Positions 25,461-38,349 are shown, counted from the first letter of the stretch. The stretch is DNA of 64,000 bases from Anaeromyxobacter sp. (GCA_016718565.1 JADKCZ010000001.1:1488001-1552000); one strand, 5' to 3'. The notes: generated by a model not told the origin, from the letters alone. Program-made: numbers and translations.

Positions 25461-25736
25461 ATGCTGAAGTACCTCCTCGGCGCCGCCGCCGCCCTCGCCC
25501 TCCTCGCCGCCGCCCCCGCCTCCGCCTGCGGCGACTGCAAGGACTGCCAGCACAAGAAGGACACCACCGCGCAGGTGGACAAGAAGGTCTCGGTGGCCGA
25601 GGCCGACAAGAAGGAGCACAAGGGCTGCGGCTGCGACCACTCCGCCACCAAGGAGTGCAAGTGCGGCGAGAAGTGCGCCTGCGAGGGCTGCCCGGTGCAC
25701 GGCAAGAAGGGCGAGTCCAAGGAGAAGAAGAGCTAG
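25461..25736 (+). CDS. Small exported Cys-rich protein, metallothionein-like
   Basis: A 91-residue product. Residues 1-22 are a signal peptide (LLGAAAALALLAAAPASA, cleavage before CGDC). The mature part has ten Cys in two clusters, CGDCKDC at the start and GCGCDH...CKCGEKCACEGCP near the end, separated by a Lys-rich linker. The C-terminus is KKGESKEKK. The pattern of CxC and CxxC pairs suggests metal binding in the periplasm or outside the cell; this is inference. The ATG follows CCAGGAGTCGACCC and a promoter-like pair lies upstream. It is monocistronic. Confidence 0.75.
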   Translation: MLKYLLGAAAALALLAAAPASACGDCKDCQHKKDTTAQVDKKVSVAEADKKEHKGCGCDHSATKECKCGEKCACEGCPVHGKKGESKEKKS

Positions 25737-25841
25737 GCTCCGCCTCGCCTTCGACGCTTCGCCCGCGGGCGGCCCCCTTCGACGGGAGCCGCCCGCGCCA
25801 TTTCCGGGGGCGCCTGCCCGGGCCCGTCGTAGGCTCGCGCC

Positions 25842-26600
25842 ATGAGCCAGACCACGGGCCTCGAGGTCCTGCAGCTCGGGCCGCTGGCCCTGCGCCCCAC
25901 CGGGCTCTTCACGGCCGCCGGCCTGCTCCTGGGGCTGGCGGTGGCGGCGCGCGCCGCCCGGGCCGACGGCCTCGACGGGGCGGCGCTGGCCCGCCGGCTG
26001 GTGCTGGCGGTCGGCGCCGGGCTGGTGGGCGCCCACCTGGGCCACCTGCTCGCCTACCACCCGGAGGAGCTGACCGATCCCTGGGCGCTGCTGCGGCTCT
26101 CCGACGGGCTCTCGTCGATGGGCGGCCTCCTGGCCGGGGCCGCCGCGCTGGCCGCAGCCTTCCGCGGCCGCGCGCCGGGGCTGCTGGCGCACGGCGACGC
26201 GCTGGCGCTCGGCCTGGCGCCGGGGTGGGCGGTGGGGCGGGTGGGCTGCGCGCTGGTCCACGACCATCCCGGCCGGCTCACCACCTCCCCGCTGGCGGTC
26301 CGCTTCCCCGACGGCCTGCGCCACGACCTGGGGGCCGCCGAGGCGCTCCTGCTGGGCGGGCTGGCGCTCGGCCTGCTGGCGCTGCGCCGGCGGGGCGCGG
26401 CCCGCGGGCGCCTCCTGCCCCTGCTGGCGCTGGGATACGGGGCGGGGCGCTTCGGCCTCGACTTCCTGCGCGCCACCGACCTGCCCGGCGCCGACCCCCG
26501 GCTGGCCGGCCTGACCCCGGCGCAGTGGGCCTGCCTGCTCCTGGTCGGCTGGGGCGCCTGGGCGCTCGGCCGCCCGGTGCGGCCCCGCGCCGCGCTCTGA
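25842..26600 (+). CDS. Lgt-like prolipoprotein diacylglyceryl transferase family protein
   Basis: A 252-residue membrane protein with about seven hydrophobic segments. It follows the Lgt pattern: GLSSMGGLLAG where Lgt has HGG, GRVGCALVHDHPG for the GRxGN signature, and GYGAGRFGLDFLRATD for the C-terminal Arg motif. The arginines of the last two are kept. The His of the HGG motif is Met here and the Asn of GRxGN is Cys. It is therefore either a diverged Lgt or a paralogue with another lipid-transfer role. The gene is 16 bases before the J-domain-like gene. Confidence 0.7.
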   Translation: MSQTTGLEVLQLGPLALRPTGLFTAAGLLLGLAVAARAARADGLDGAALARRLVLAVGAGLVGAHLGHLLAYHPEELTDPWALLRLSDGLSSMGGLLAGAAALAAAFRGRAPGLLAHGDALALGLAPGWAVGRVGCALVHDHPGRLTTSPLAVRFPDGLRHDLGAAEALLLGGLALGLLALRRRGAARGRLLPLLALGYGAGRFGLDFLRATDLPGADPRLAGLTPAQWACLLLVGWGAWALGRPVRPRAAL

Positions 26601-26616
26601 TAGAACCCGAGACCCG

Positions 26617-28608
26617 ATGGCCCCCGACCCGCGCGCGCTGGCGCCCCCGCGAGCCCCGCCGCCGGCCGGCGCCGACGAGCCGCTGCTCCTGGCGCGGGCG
26701 GCGCGCGACGCCGCGCTGGCCGAGGTCACGGCGCTCGACGCCGAGGTGGAGGCGCTCGCCGCGGAGCTGGCGGCCTTCGCGGCCGCGCTCGCCCTCGGCC
26801 TGGGCGAGGCCGACGCCGAGGCCCAGCGCGCGGCGGGGCTGGTGCGGCGGCTGCAGGCGCTGGCCGACGGCCTGGCGCGAGAGCTCACGCGGGTCCGCGA
26901 GGTGGGGCGCGGCGCCGGGGCAGCCGCGGGCGCGCCCGCTCGGCCGGCGCGCGCCGGCGGGGTGGCCGGGGCCAGGCGCGGCGGGGCGGCGCGCGCGGCG
27001 TCCGGCGGCGGCCGGGCCTGGGAGGACGACCCGCGCGCGGATGGCGCCGGCCCGGGCCAGCCCGGCCAGGGGCCAGGGGAAGGAGCGTCCGGCCGCGCCG
27101 GAGAAGACCGGGCCGGGCCGCACGGTCCCGAGGCCGAGGCCGCGGCGCTGAGGCGGGTCTACCGGCGGCTGGCGCGGCTGCTCCACCCCGACCTGGCGCA
27201 GCTCGACGAGGAGCGGGCGCGGCTCTCCACCCAGATGGCGCGCGCCAACGCCGCCCTGGCGGCCGGCGACCTGCAGGCGCTGGAGCTGATGGCCGAGAAG
27301 CTCGGCGCCGGCGAGCCGGCCGGCGACGTGACCGAGGCCGAGCGGCTGGCCCACCTGGCGCGGCGCACCGAGCAGCTCCGGCGGGTGGCGGCCTCGCTGG
27401 CCCGCGAGCGCGGCCGGCTGGTGGCCAGCCAGACCGCCCGGCTGCGCCAGGCGGCGGCGGCGCGGGCCGCGGCGGGCGGGGACTACTTCACCGAGAGCGC
27501 GGCGGAGCTGGCCGAGGAGGTGGCGGCGGCACGCGCCGACGCCCTGGCGCGGCTGGCGGCGGTCGAGGCGGCGGCCCGGGCGCTCTCGGGCGAGAGGCGG
27601 AGGATCATGCGCGAGCTGTCGCGGCGGCAGGGGGGCGGGGTGGTGCGGGGCGGCTTCGACCCGCTGGCGGAGAGCGGCCTGGTGCGGCGGGCGGCGCTGC
27701 GGCTCACCCGATCGCGCGCCAGCGCGCCGGCCCGGGCGCTGGCCCGCTGGCTGGAGGGGGCCGCCGAGGCGGAGGGCGCCGGTGCGGCGGGGAGCCGGTG
27801 GGAGGCGGGCCTGACCCTGCTGGCCTTCCTCCTGGAGGCGGCCGGCGAGCGGCCGCCGCCCGCGGTGGCCAGCGCCGCCGGGCTGGCGGAGCGCTGGGAG
27901 CGGCTGCGGCCAGGCTGGCCCGGCGCGCCGGACCTGGCGGGGGCGCTGGCGCGGGCGCCGCGCCACCTGGTGCTGGGGGCGCGGGCCGGCCAGGCCGAGG
28001 TGGTGGCGGGGCTGCAACTCGCCGAGGGGTCCCTGGCGGCCGGCGTGGAGCTGGCGCTCTCGCACGCGGCGGTGGCGGCGGTGGCGCGCCAGGTCTTCGC
28101 GGCGCTCGGCCCGACCGAGCGGTGCGGCCCGTGCCGGCGCGAGGTGGTGGGCGTGCACGTGCTGCGCACCAGCGGCCTCGACGAGCGCCACGGGATCCTC
28201 TGCCCGCGCTGCGGCGCGGTGCTGCGGTCCTACTGGCGCTACGGCGAGCCCGAGGGGCTGGAGGCGCTGTGGGCGCTGGCGCTGGCCGTGGGCTTCAACG
28301 GCGAGGTGCGGGTGCGGCTCGGCGACGGCACCCTGGGGTTCGGCGGGCGTCCGGAGGACCTGGCAGGCCTCACGGCCGGCGGGCTGGCGGCGCGGTTCGA
28401 GGCGCTCTACCTCGAGCCCTGCGAGGTGGCCTTGCCCCGGGGGGCGCTCCGGGTCGCCTCGCGAGGGCGGGTGCTGCAGGCGCGAGCCCGCCTGGCCGGG
28501 CTGCCCGCCCTGGCGCTGCGCATCGAGGGGGCGGCCGGCGAGGGGCTGGTGGAGCTGCTCCGCACCCGCATCGAGCGGCGCTTCAGGCCGGGCGCCGGGC
28601 GCACCTGA
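26617..28608 (+). CDS. J-domain-like protein with coiled coils and a zinc-ribbon-like segment
   Basis: A 663-residue cytoplasmic protein. Residues 1-110 are an Ala/Glu/Arg-rich coiled coil and 110-165 a Gly/Ala/Arg-rich linker. A J-domain-like stretch, YRRLARLLHPDLAQ, carries the HPD tripeptide (190-192). Long coiled coils run to about 340, then a helical region, then CxxC pairs (C503/C506 and C529/C532) that look like a zinc ribbon, and a beta-rich C-terminus. Only the helix II-HPD part of the J domain is recognisable, so DnaK stimulation is a guess. It follows the Lgt-like gene by 16 bases. Confidence 0.65.
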   Translation: MAPDPRALAPPRAPPPAGADEPLLLARAARDAALAEVTALDAEVEALAAELAAFAAALALGLGEADAEAQRAAGLVRRLQALADGLARELTRVREVGRGAGAAAGAPARPARAGGVAGARRGGAARAASGGGRAWEDDPRADGAGPGQPGQGPGEGASGRAGEDRAGPHGPEAEAAALRRVYRRLARLLHPDLAQLDEERARLSTQMARANAALAAGDLQALELMAEKLGAGEPAGDVTEAERLAHLARRTEQLRRVAASLARERGRLVASQTARLRQAAAARAAAGGDYFTESAAELAEEVAAARADALARLAAVEAAARALSGERRRIMRELSRRQGGGVVRGGFDPLAESGLVRRAALRLTRSRASAPARALARWLEGAAEAEGAGAAGSRWEAGLTLLAFLLEAAGERPPPAVASAAGLAERWERLRPGWPGAPDLAGALARAPRHLVLGARAGQAEVVAGLQLAEGSLAAGVELALSHAAVAAVARQVFAALGPTERCGPCRREVVGVHVLRTSGLDERHGILCPRCGAVLRSYWRYGEPEGLEALWALALAVGFNGEVRVRLGDGTLGFGGRPEDLAGLTAGGLAARFEALYLEPCEVALPRGALRVASRGRVLQARARLAGLPALALRIEGAAGEGLVELLRTRIERRFRPGAGRT

Positions 28609-28733
28609 GGAGCCGGAGCCGCCCGGGTCCGCGGGCGCGACCCGTCGAGGGCTCACCGTCGAGAGGGCACGACCGGACCGGTCCACTTAGATGGACTCCA
28701 GCGGCGGCCGAGGGTCCGCCGGTGGAGGCCACC

Positions 28734-29171
28734 ATGGAGCCAGTCCAGCACGGCGAGCGCCCGGCACCGCACCTGCCAGCCAGTGACCCCGCTGCGAGCG
28801 CGGAGTCGCGGGAGGGCGCCGCGGGCACACCAGCCCAGGTCGCGCCCGCAGCCTCCGGGCTGGTCCTCTGGCGGTCGCTGTCCCTCCTCCTCCTCGGCGG
28901 CCTGCTGGTGGCCGGCCTGGCCTCCGCCGGCCAGCCCCGGACGTTTGCGGCGCCGCTCGTGGTCCGGGCCCAGGCCACCTGCGACGAGCGGCAGGTGGCG
29001 CTGCCGCCAGGTCACCCACCGGTTCCCGGGTACCAGGGCTGGCAGGGCCGCCTCCGCGCCTCGCCGGACCTGCCGCCGGGCCACCCCCCCATCCACGGCC
29101 GCGCCTCCAGGGCTGGCCAGGCACGCCCCCTCGCGCCGGTGTTCGACGCGCCCGGGCTGCTCGACATCTGA
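28734..29171 (+). CDS. Membrane-anchored periplasmic protein with LPPGHPP motifs
   Basis: Function not recognised. The 145-residue product has a hydrophilic N-terminal 42 residues and one TM helix (about 43-65, LVLWRSLSLLLLGGLLVAGLA). A short periplasmic part repeats LPPGHPPVPGYQG and LPPGHPPIHG. The GHPP repeats resemble metal- or haem-proximal sequences in some redox proteins, but no CxxCH is present. The ATG was chosen because GTGGAGG precedes it at proper spacing. Codon use matches its neighbours. Confidence 0.6.
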   Translation: MEPVQHGERPAPHLPASDPAASAESREGAAGTPAQVAPAASGLVLWRSLSLLLLGGLLVAGLASAGQPRTFAAPLVVRAQATCDERQVALPPGHPPVPGYQGWQGRLRASPDLPPGHPPIHGRASRAGQARPLAPVFDAPGLLDI

Positions 29172-29255
29172 AGCCATTCCAGCGGGTTCCGCGGGTCGTC
29201 GCCGAAGCGAGGACCAGGGGTCGAAGGCACCCGGATGGAGTGCTATGACTGACCC

Positions 29256-29624
29256 GTGGGGGGGAAGACCAAGATCCTGATCGTCGACGACGACTCGGGC
29301 ATCCGCGACACGCTCGCGGACTGCCTGGAGGGTGAGGGCTACGACGTGGCCGGCGCGCGAAACGGCGCCGAGGGGCTGGAGCACCTGTCGGTCCACCGGC
29401 CCGACCTCATCCTGCTCGACCTCCTGATGCCGGTGATGAACGGTCACCAGTTCCTGGCCCGGCTGCGCGCCGACGCCACCACGCGCGACATCCCGGTGCT
29501 GCTCATGACCGGGGCCAGCGGCCGCACGACCCAGGCGCTGCCGCCCGCCGACGCCGTGCTCCCCAAGCCCTTCGAGCTCGACGAGCTGCTCGAGCTGGTC
29601 AAGCGGCTCGACGGGCGCGGCTGA
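29256..29624 (+). CDS. Single-domain response regulator
   Basis: A 122-residue receiver domain. The acidic triad is VDDDS, the phospho-acceptor is Asp55 in LILLDLLMPV, Thr lies in LLMTGAS and Lys in LPKPFE. There is no output domain, so it probably works by protein-protein contact. It starts with GTG, and no histidine kinase is adjacent. It differs from the receiver at 20797 in sequence. Confidence 0.9.
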   Translation: MGGKTKILIVDDDSGIRDTLADCLEGEGYDVAGARNGAEGLEHLSVHRPDLILLDLLMPVMNGHQFLARLRADATTRDIPVLLMTGASGRTTQALPPADAVLPKPFELDELLELVKRLDGRG

Positions 29625-29667
29625 TGGCGCGCTTGCCAGCCCGGGCGCCCTCGCGTACAGCACCCGG

Positions 29668-30693
29668 GTGCGCGTCCTCGTCACCGGCGCCACCGGCCTG
29701 GTGGGCGGGGCGGTGGTCCAGGAGCTGCTGGCCCGCGGGCTGGCGGTGCGGGCGCTGGTGCGCCCCACCTCCGAGCTGACCAACCTGGGCGGCGCCACCG
29801 CCGGCCGGATCGAGCTGGCCCAGGGCGACGTGCTCGACCGGGCCTCGGTGGAGCGGGCGCTGGCCGGCTGCGACGCCGTCGTCCACTCGGCCGGCATCGC
29901 CACCATGGGGCGGGAGTCGCGGGCCCGCCTCTTCGCCGTCAACGCCGGCGGGGTGGAGGTGGTGCTGGGCGCGGCGCTGGCGGCCGGGGTGGAGCGGGCG
30001 GTGCTCACCTCGTCGGCCGCGGTGCTGGGCGGCTCGCACGTGCCGCGGGTGGCCGACGAGGACACCACCTCCAGCGCCGACACGCTGGGCCTCGACTACT
30101 TCGTCTCCAAGCTGCGGGGCGAGGAGGTGGGGCTCGACCTGGCGGCGCGCGGCCTGCCGCTGGTGGTGGTCCGGCCGGCCTACGTGCTCGGCCCCGGCGA
30201 CCTGTACGGCTCCTCGGCCGCCACCGTGCTGGCCCTGGCCCGCGGCAGGGTCCCGGCCTTCGTGCAGGGCGGCGCCTCGTTCTGCGACGTGCGCGACGTG
30301 GCGCGCGGCCACGTCGAGGCGCTGCTGCGCGGCCGGCCGGGCGAGACCTACCTGCTGGGCGGGCAGAACCTCACCATGGACGAGGCCATCGGGCGCATCT
30401 GCCGGCTGGCCGGCGTGGCGCCCCCGCTCCGCCTGCCCTACGCGGTGGCGGCGGCGGTCACCCGCGCCCTGGGGCTCCTGGGCCGGCTGGGCGGGCCGCC
30501 GCCGGCGGTGAGCCGGGAGCTGCTGGAGGCCAGCCGGCTCTACACCTTCGTGACCAGCGCCAGGGCGCAGCGCGAGCTCGGCTACTCCATCCGGCCGTTC
30601 GAGGACTCGGTGCGCGACACCCTGCGGTGGTACCTGGCGCGCGGCAAGCTCGACCCGGCGACCCCGGAGCTGAAGGCCCTGGCGGCGCCCTGA
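29668..30693 (+). CDS. NAD-dependent epimerase/dehydratase (SDR, HpnA-like)
   Basis: A 341-residue extended short-chain dehydrogenase. The NAD-binding motif VTGATGLVGGAVV starts at residue 5. VHSAG and the active-site YFVSK (YxxxK) follow, then VRPAYVLGPGD. The sequence resembles hopanoid-associated sugar epimerases (HpnA) and dihydroflavonol-4-reductase-like enzymes, but there are no hopanoid genes nearby. The start is GTG at 29668. An acyltransferase follows 46 bases later, which could suggest a lipid-related role. Confidence 0.85.
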   Translation: MRVLVTGATGLVGGAVVQELLARGLAVRALVRPTSELTNLGGATAGRIELAQGDVLDRASVERALAGCDAVVHSAGIATMGRESRARLFAVNAGGVEVVLGAALAAGVERAVLTSSAAVLGGSHVPRVADEDTTSSADTLGLDYFVSKLRGEEVGLDLAARGLPLVVVRPAYVLGPGDLYGSSAATVLALARGRVPAFVQGGASFCDVRDVARGHVEALLRGRPGETYLLGGQNLTMDEAIGRICRLAGVAPPLRLPYAVAAAVTRALGLLGRLGGPPPAVSRELLEASRLYTFVTSARAQRELGYSIRPFEDSVRDTLRWYLARGKLDPATPELKALAAP

Positions 30694-30739
30694 CCGGCCG
30701 CCGGCCGGGCCGCCGCGGCGCGCCCGCCCGCCGGTTGGT

Positions 30740-31663
30740 ATGTCTCCCACGGTGAAGCTCCTCCGCTCGGCACTGGCCACCCTGCTGGCGCTCGCCTTCC
30801 TGGCGCTCACCTTCCCGGTGGCGCTGGTGGTGCGCCTGGCCACCGCCTCCTTCGACCCGGACCGCACCCGGGTGAGCCGGGCCATGCGGGCCCTGGGGCA
30901 GTGGATGGTGGCCTGCTCGCCGCTCTGGCGCGTCACGGTGGAGGGGACGCTGCCGGCCACCGGGGCCTTCGTGGTGGTGCCGAACCACCAGTCGATGGTC
31001 GACGCGCTGGCCATCGCCTTCCTGCCGCGCGACCTGAAGTGGATCGGGAAGCGCTCGGTCTTCCTGGTGCCGTGGCTGGGCTGGGCCTTCCACCTGGCCG
31101 GCTACGTGCCGGTGCTGCGCGGCGACCGCGAGAGCGGGTCGAAGGCGCTCGGCACGCTGCGCGGCTACCTGGCTCGCGGCCTGCCGGTGGGCCTGTTCGC
31201 CGAGGGGACCCGCAGCCGCGACGGCAGCTTGCGGCCCTTCAAGGCGGGGCCGTTCAAGCTGGCCATCGAGGCGGGCGCGCCCGTCTACCCGGTGGCCATC
31301 TGGGGCGCCGGCCAGGCCATGCCGGCCGACACCGCCTGGCTGCTGGCGGCCCACGTCCGGGTCCGCATCCTGCCGCCGGTGCCCACCGCCGGGCTCGAGG
31401 TGGCCGACGTGGACCGGCTGCGCGAGGAGGTGCGGGCCCGGCTGGCCGCCGCGCTGGAGGGGCTGGCGGGTCCGGCCCCCGGCGCCGGGGGCGGGGCCGG
31501 CGCTCAGGTCCCCGGGGTCTGGCGGGGGCGGACCCTGACCTGGCGGATCAGCCGCGGCGTGGCGTCCACCACCTCGAGCTCTGCGTCCTGCAGCTGCAGC
31601 CTGGCGCCGCGCTCCGGCACCGCGCCGGCCAGCTCGATGCACAGCCCGGCCAAGGTGGAGTAG
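30740..31663 (+). CDS. 1-acyl-sn-glycerol-3-phosphate acyltransferase (PlsC family)
   Basis: A membrane acyltransferase of the LPLAT family that makes phosphatidate from lysophosphatidate. The 307-residue product has an N-terminal hydrophobic helix (about 5-34), the HX4D motif NHQSMVD, the KRSVFLVPWLGW block, FAEGTRSRDG with EGTR, and a later VYPVAIWG block. The fold normally ends near residue 240. The last 50 or so residues are Ser/Thr-rich and are read from the antisense of the corC-like gene, with which the frame overlaps tail to tail by 160 bases. That suggests loss of the original stop. Confidence 0.87.
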   Translation: MSPTVKLLRSALATLLALAFLALTFPVALVVRLATASFDPDRTRVSRAMRALGQWMVACSPLWRVTVEGTLPATGAFVVVPNHQSMVDALAIAFLPRDLKWIGKRSVFLVPWLGWAFHLAGYVPVLRGDRESGSKALGTLRGYLARGLPVGLFAEGTRSRDGSLRPFKAGPFKLAIEAGAPVYPVAIWGAGQAMPADTAWLLAAHVRVRILPPVPTAGLEVADVDRLREEVRARLAAALEGLAGPAPGAGGGAGAQVPGVWRGRTLTWRISRGVASTTSSSASCSCSLAPRSGTAPASSMHSPAKVE

Positions 31664-32841
31664 CCCTCGCCGTCCGGCAGGGAGAGGTCGAGGGTCCGGT
31701 TCACCTCGCGGATGGGGGCCTGGCCCGAGCAGAGCGCGGCGCCGCCCGGCTCGCGCACCACCAGCACCTCCGGCCGCTCCTCCTCGTCGGAGATGTCCCC
31801 CACCAGCTCCTCGACCAGGTCCTCCAGCGTGACCAGCCCGGCCACGCCGCCGTGCTCGTCCACCACCATGGCCAGGGGCGAGCGGCGCCGCTGCAGCTCG
31901 CGCAGCACCTGCACCGCCGGCGCGCTGCCCGGCACGAAGTGGGCCGGCCGGATCAGGTCCGCCAGCACCACCAGCTCCTTCTCCCAGATCATGGCCGCCA
32001 GGTCCTTGGCCTTGACGTAGCCGACCACGCCGTCGAGCGTGCCCTGGTACACCGGCATCCGGCTGCGCCCCTGCTCCAGCATGGTGCGCCGCAGCTGCTC
32101 GGTGGTGGCGTCGAGCGGCAGCCCCACGATGCGGCTGCGCGGCACCATCACGTCGGCCGCGGTGAGATCGCGGAAGGCCAGGGCCCGCGAGGCGATCTCG
32201 GCGGTGGGGGCGTCCAGCGCGCCCACCTGGCCGGCCTCGTCCACCAGCGCCTCCAGCTCCTCCGCCGAGACCCGCGACTCGGTGAAGGTGGTGCGGTCGC
32301 CGAAGGGGCGCAGCACCAGGTTGGAGGCCCGGGTGAGCAGCCAGACCACCGGCCGGGCCGCCGCGGAGAGCGCCAGCAGGGGCCGCCCGGCCAGCAGCGC
32401 GTAGCGCTCGCCGGCGCGCAGGGCCAGCGACTTGGGCACCAGCTCGCCGAGCACGATGGAGAGCGCCGACACCACCACCACCACCGCGCCGAGCGCGAGC
32501 TGCCCGGCGTAGGGCGCCAGCGCCGGGACCTCGGCCAGCGGCACGGCCAGCTCGCTGGCGATGGTGGCGCCGCCGAAGGCGGCCGCGCTGGCGCTCACCA
32601 GGGTGATGCCGATCTGCACGGTGGCCAGGAACCGCTCGGGCTCGGCCCTCAGCCGCGCCACCGCCCGCGCCGCGCCGCTGCCGGCCTCGGTGAGCTGCAC
32701 CAGGCGGCTCTTGCGCAAGGTCACCACCGCGATCTCGGCGCCCGAGAAGAGGCCGTTCAGCAGGATGAGCGCGAGGATGACGAGGAGCTCGGTGGCGATG
32801 GCGGTCTCCCGGCGGGCGGGGGCAGGCGGGGGTGAGATCAT
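31504..32841 (-). CDS. CorC/HlyC family CNNM-type membrane protein with CBS domains
   Basis: A 445-residue protein. The N-terminal DUF21 domain has four TM segments (LLNGLFSGAEIAVVTLRKSRL at the start, SALSIVLGELVPKSLALR later). Two CBS domains (about 205-330, with VMVPRSRIVGLP and VVDEHGGVAGLVTLEDLVEE) and a C-terminal CorC_HlyC domain (GYSTLAGLCIE, VRVRPRQ) follow. The family is linked to Mg2+ and Co2+ transport and to resistance. The start ATG at 32841 leaves a short Pro-rich cytosolic tail. It overlaps the PlsC gene at its 3' end. Confidence 0.9.
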   Translation of the reverse strand: MISPPPAPARRETAIATELLVILALILLNGLFSGAEIAVVTLRKSRLVQLTEAGSGAARAVARLRAEPERFLATVQIGITLVSASAAAFGGATIASELAVPLAEVPALAPYAGQLALGAVVVVVSALSIVLGELVPKSLALRAGERYALLAGRPLLALSAAARPVVWLLTRASNLVLRPFGDRTTFTESRVSAEELEALVDEAGQVGALDAPTAEIASRALAFRDLTAADVMVPRSRIVGLPLDATTEQLRRTMLEQGRSRMPVYQGTLDGVVGYVKAKDLAAMIWEKELVVLADLIRPAHFVPGSAPAVQVLRELQRRRSPLAMVVDEHGGVAGLVTLEDLVEELVGDISDEEERPEVLVVREPGGAALCSGQAPIREVNRTLDLSLPDGEGYSTLAGLCIELAGAVPERGARLQLQDAELEVVDATPRLIRQVRVRPRQTPGT

Positions 32842-32918
32842 GGCCTGGCGACGCCTGGGGCGGAAGGCGCAGCCGCGGAGCGGCCCGGTCGGGGCGTCCC
32901 GCGCGAGACGGGTGGGCG

Positions 32919-34138
32919 CTACCTGGGCGCGGAACCGACCGGCGCGGCCACCAGGCGGCGCAGCGTGGTGACCTCCCGCCGGCGGGCGGCGGCCAGCGGG
33001 TCCGACGGGTCGCGGCTCCTCGGGTGGTGCGGCAGCGCCTCGATGCCGCCGGCCACCGTGAGCCCGGCCGCCTCCAGCTGGGCCTCGAGCTCGCCTGGCC
33101 GGCGCAGGCCGAGCAGCTCGGCCAGGTCGGAGAGGATGAGCCAGGCCTCGCCGCCGGGCGCCAGGTGGGCCCGCAGCCCGCCGAGGAAGCGGGCCAGGAA
33201 GGCGCCGTCCGGGTCGTAGATGGCGCGGTCGAGGGGCGTCACGGCCTCGGCCGGCAGCCAGGGCGGGTTGCAGACCACCAGGTCGAACGGGGCGGGCGGC
33301 GCGGTCCCGGCCGGGGCCGGCGGGTCCCCGCCGGGGAACAGGTCGGCCGCCACCACCTCGACCTTCGACGCCAGCCCGAGCCGGCCGGCGTCCTCGCGCG
33401 CCGAGGCCAGGGCGCCCGGGGACAGGTCGGTGGCGGTCACCAGGGCGCCGGCGCGCGCCAGCACGAAGGCCAGCACCCCCGTCCCGGTGCCCACGTCCAG
33501 GGCCCGCCGACCCGCCACCGGCCACCGCTTGCAGGCCGCCGCGACCAGCTCGACGTGCTCCCCGCGGACCGGGGCGAAGACGCCGTAGCGCGGGTGCAGG
33601 TGGGCCCCCAGCGCCGGGATCTCCACGCCCTTGCGGCGCCACTCCAGCGCCCCGATCATGCCGAGCAGGTCGCGCAGCGGCAGCAGGCCGGGCAGCCGGT
33701 GGCGCCCGAGCCGGGCCGGGTCGGCGGGCCCGGCGGGCTGGTCGAGCCAGAAGGCCTCGCGCAGCGCCTCGGCCGCGTCCGGCGCCGACGCCAGCGCCAC
33801 CCTGGGGCCAGGCTCGACGACCACCACCAGGCGGGACAGGAGCAGGTGCTCCTCGCGGCGGCGGCGGCGCTCCTCGCGGAAGGTGGCGCCGAGGTCCTGT
33901 CCCACCCGCCCGGGACGCTCACCCTGGGTGGAGAGGCGCCGCCCCATCGCGGCCAGCAGCTGGCGGGCATTCCGGTGGTCCCCGTGATAGACGAGCACCT
34001 CCCCGCGGCGCGCCCTCGCCAGCGCCGCGGCGGCGGTGGTCCGGTCGTCGGCCTGTTCGAGCCGCTCCGGCGCCGGCGCCGGGGCAGTGGGCGAGAGCCA
34101 GGTCGCGCTGCCGTCGTCTTGATCGCTTGAGGATGTCA

Positions 34139-34139
<1 letters not shown>
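32919..34139 (-). CDS. Class I SAM-dependent methyltransferase (RsmC/PrmC-like)
   Basis: A 406-residue protein. The N-terminal half (about 30-185) is a degenerate methyltransferase-like domain with LVYHGDHRNARQLLAAMGRR. The C-terminal half has the SAM motif LDVGTGTGVLAFVLARAG, acidic VTATDLSPGAL, and the NPPW motif (DLVVCNPPWLPAEA) typical of enzymes that methylate N atoms of bases or glutamine. The two-domain plan resembles 16S/23S rRNA guanine-N2 methyltransferases. The only start covering the conserved N-terminus is TTG at 34139, which shares its bases with the divergent sucA start, so the true start is uncertain. Confidence 0.8.
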
Positions 34140-36934
<2,795 letters not shown>

Positions 36935-36937
36935 GCC

Positions 36938-38167
<1,230 letters not shown>

Positions 38168-38197
38168 GGCGCGGGGGCCGCAGGGCCCCGCCGCGCC
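38168..38197 (+). terminator. GC-rich hairpin after sucB
   Basis: GCGGGGGCC and GGGCCCCGC pair across a short GCA loop, directly after the sucB stop, with flanking GGCG/CGCC. There is no U-run. A second palindrome, GAGGGGCCCCTC, lies about 20 bases further on. Together they probably separate the sucAB transcript from the sigma-factor operon. Confidence 0.4.
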
Positions 38198-38349
38198 GCC
38201 GCGCCGGCCGCGAGGGGCCCCTCCAGGGGCCGACGCGGCGCGCCGAAACCCGTGACAGCTCCCGGGCTTGGGCCGTACCGTGGTCCTCCGCTCGCGACCA
38301 GGTGGCACGTCTTGCGCAACCCTGGTGTCAGAGAGGAAGGAGGCCGACG

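Noticed and set aside
38303..38315. TGGCAC followed by TTGC upstream of the ECF gene, like a sigma-54 promoter.
   Set aside because: The two boxes are only 3 bases apart where five are needed, so the helical spacing is wrong. No enhancer-binding protein gene is near.
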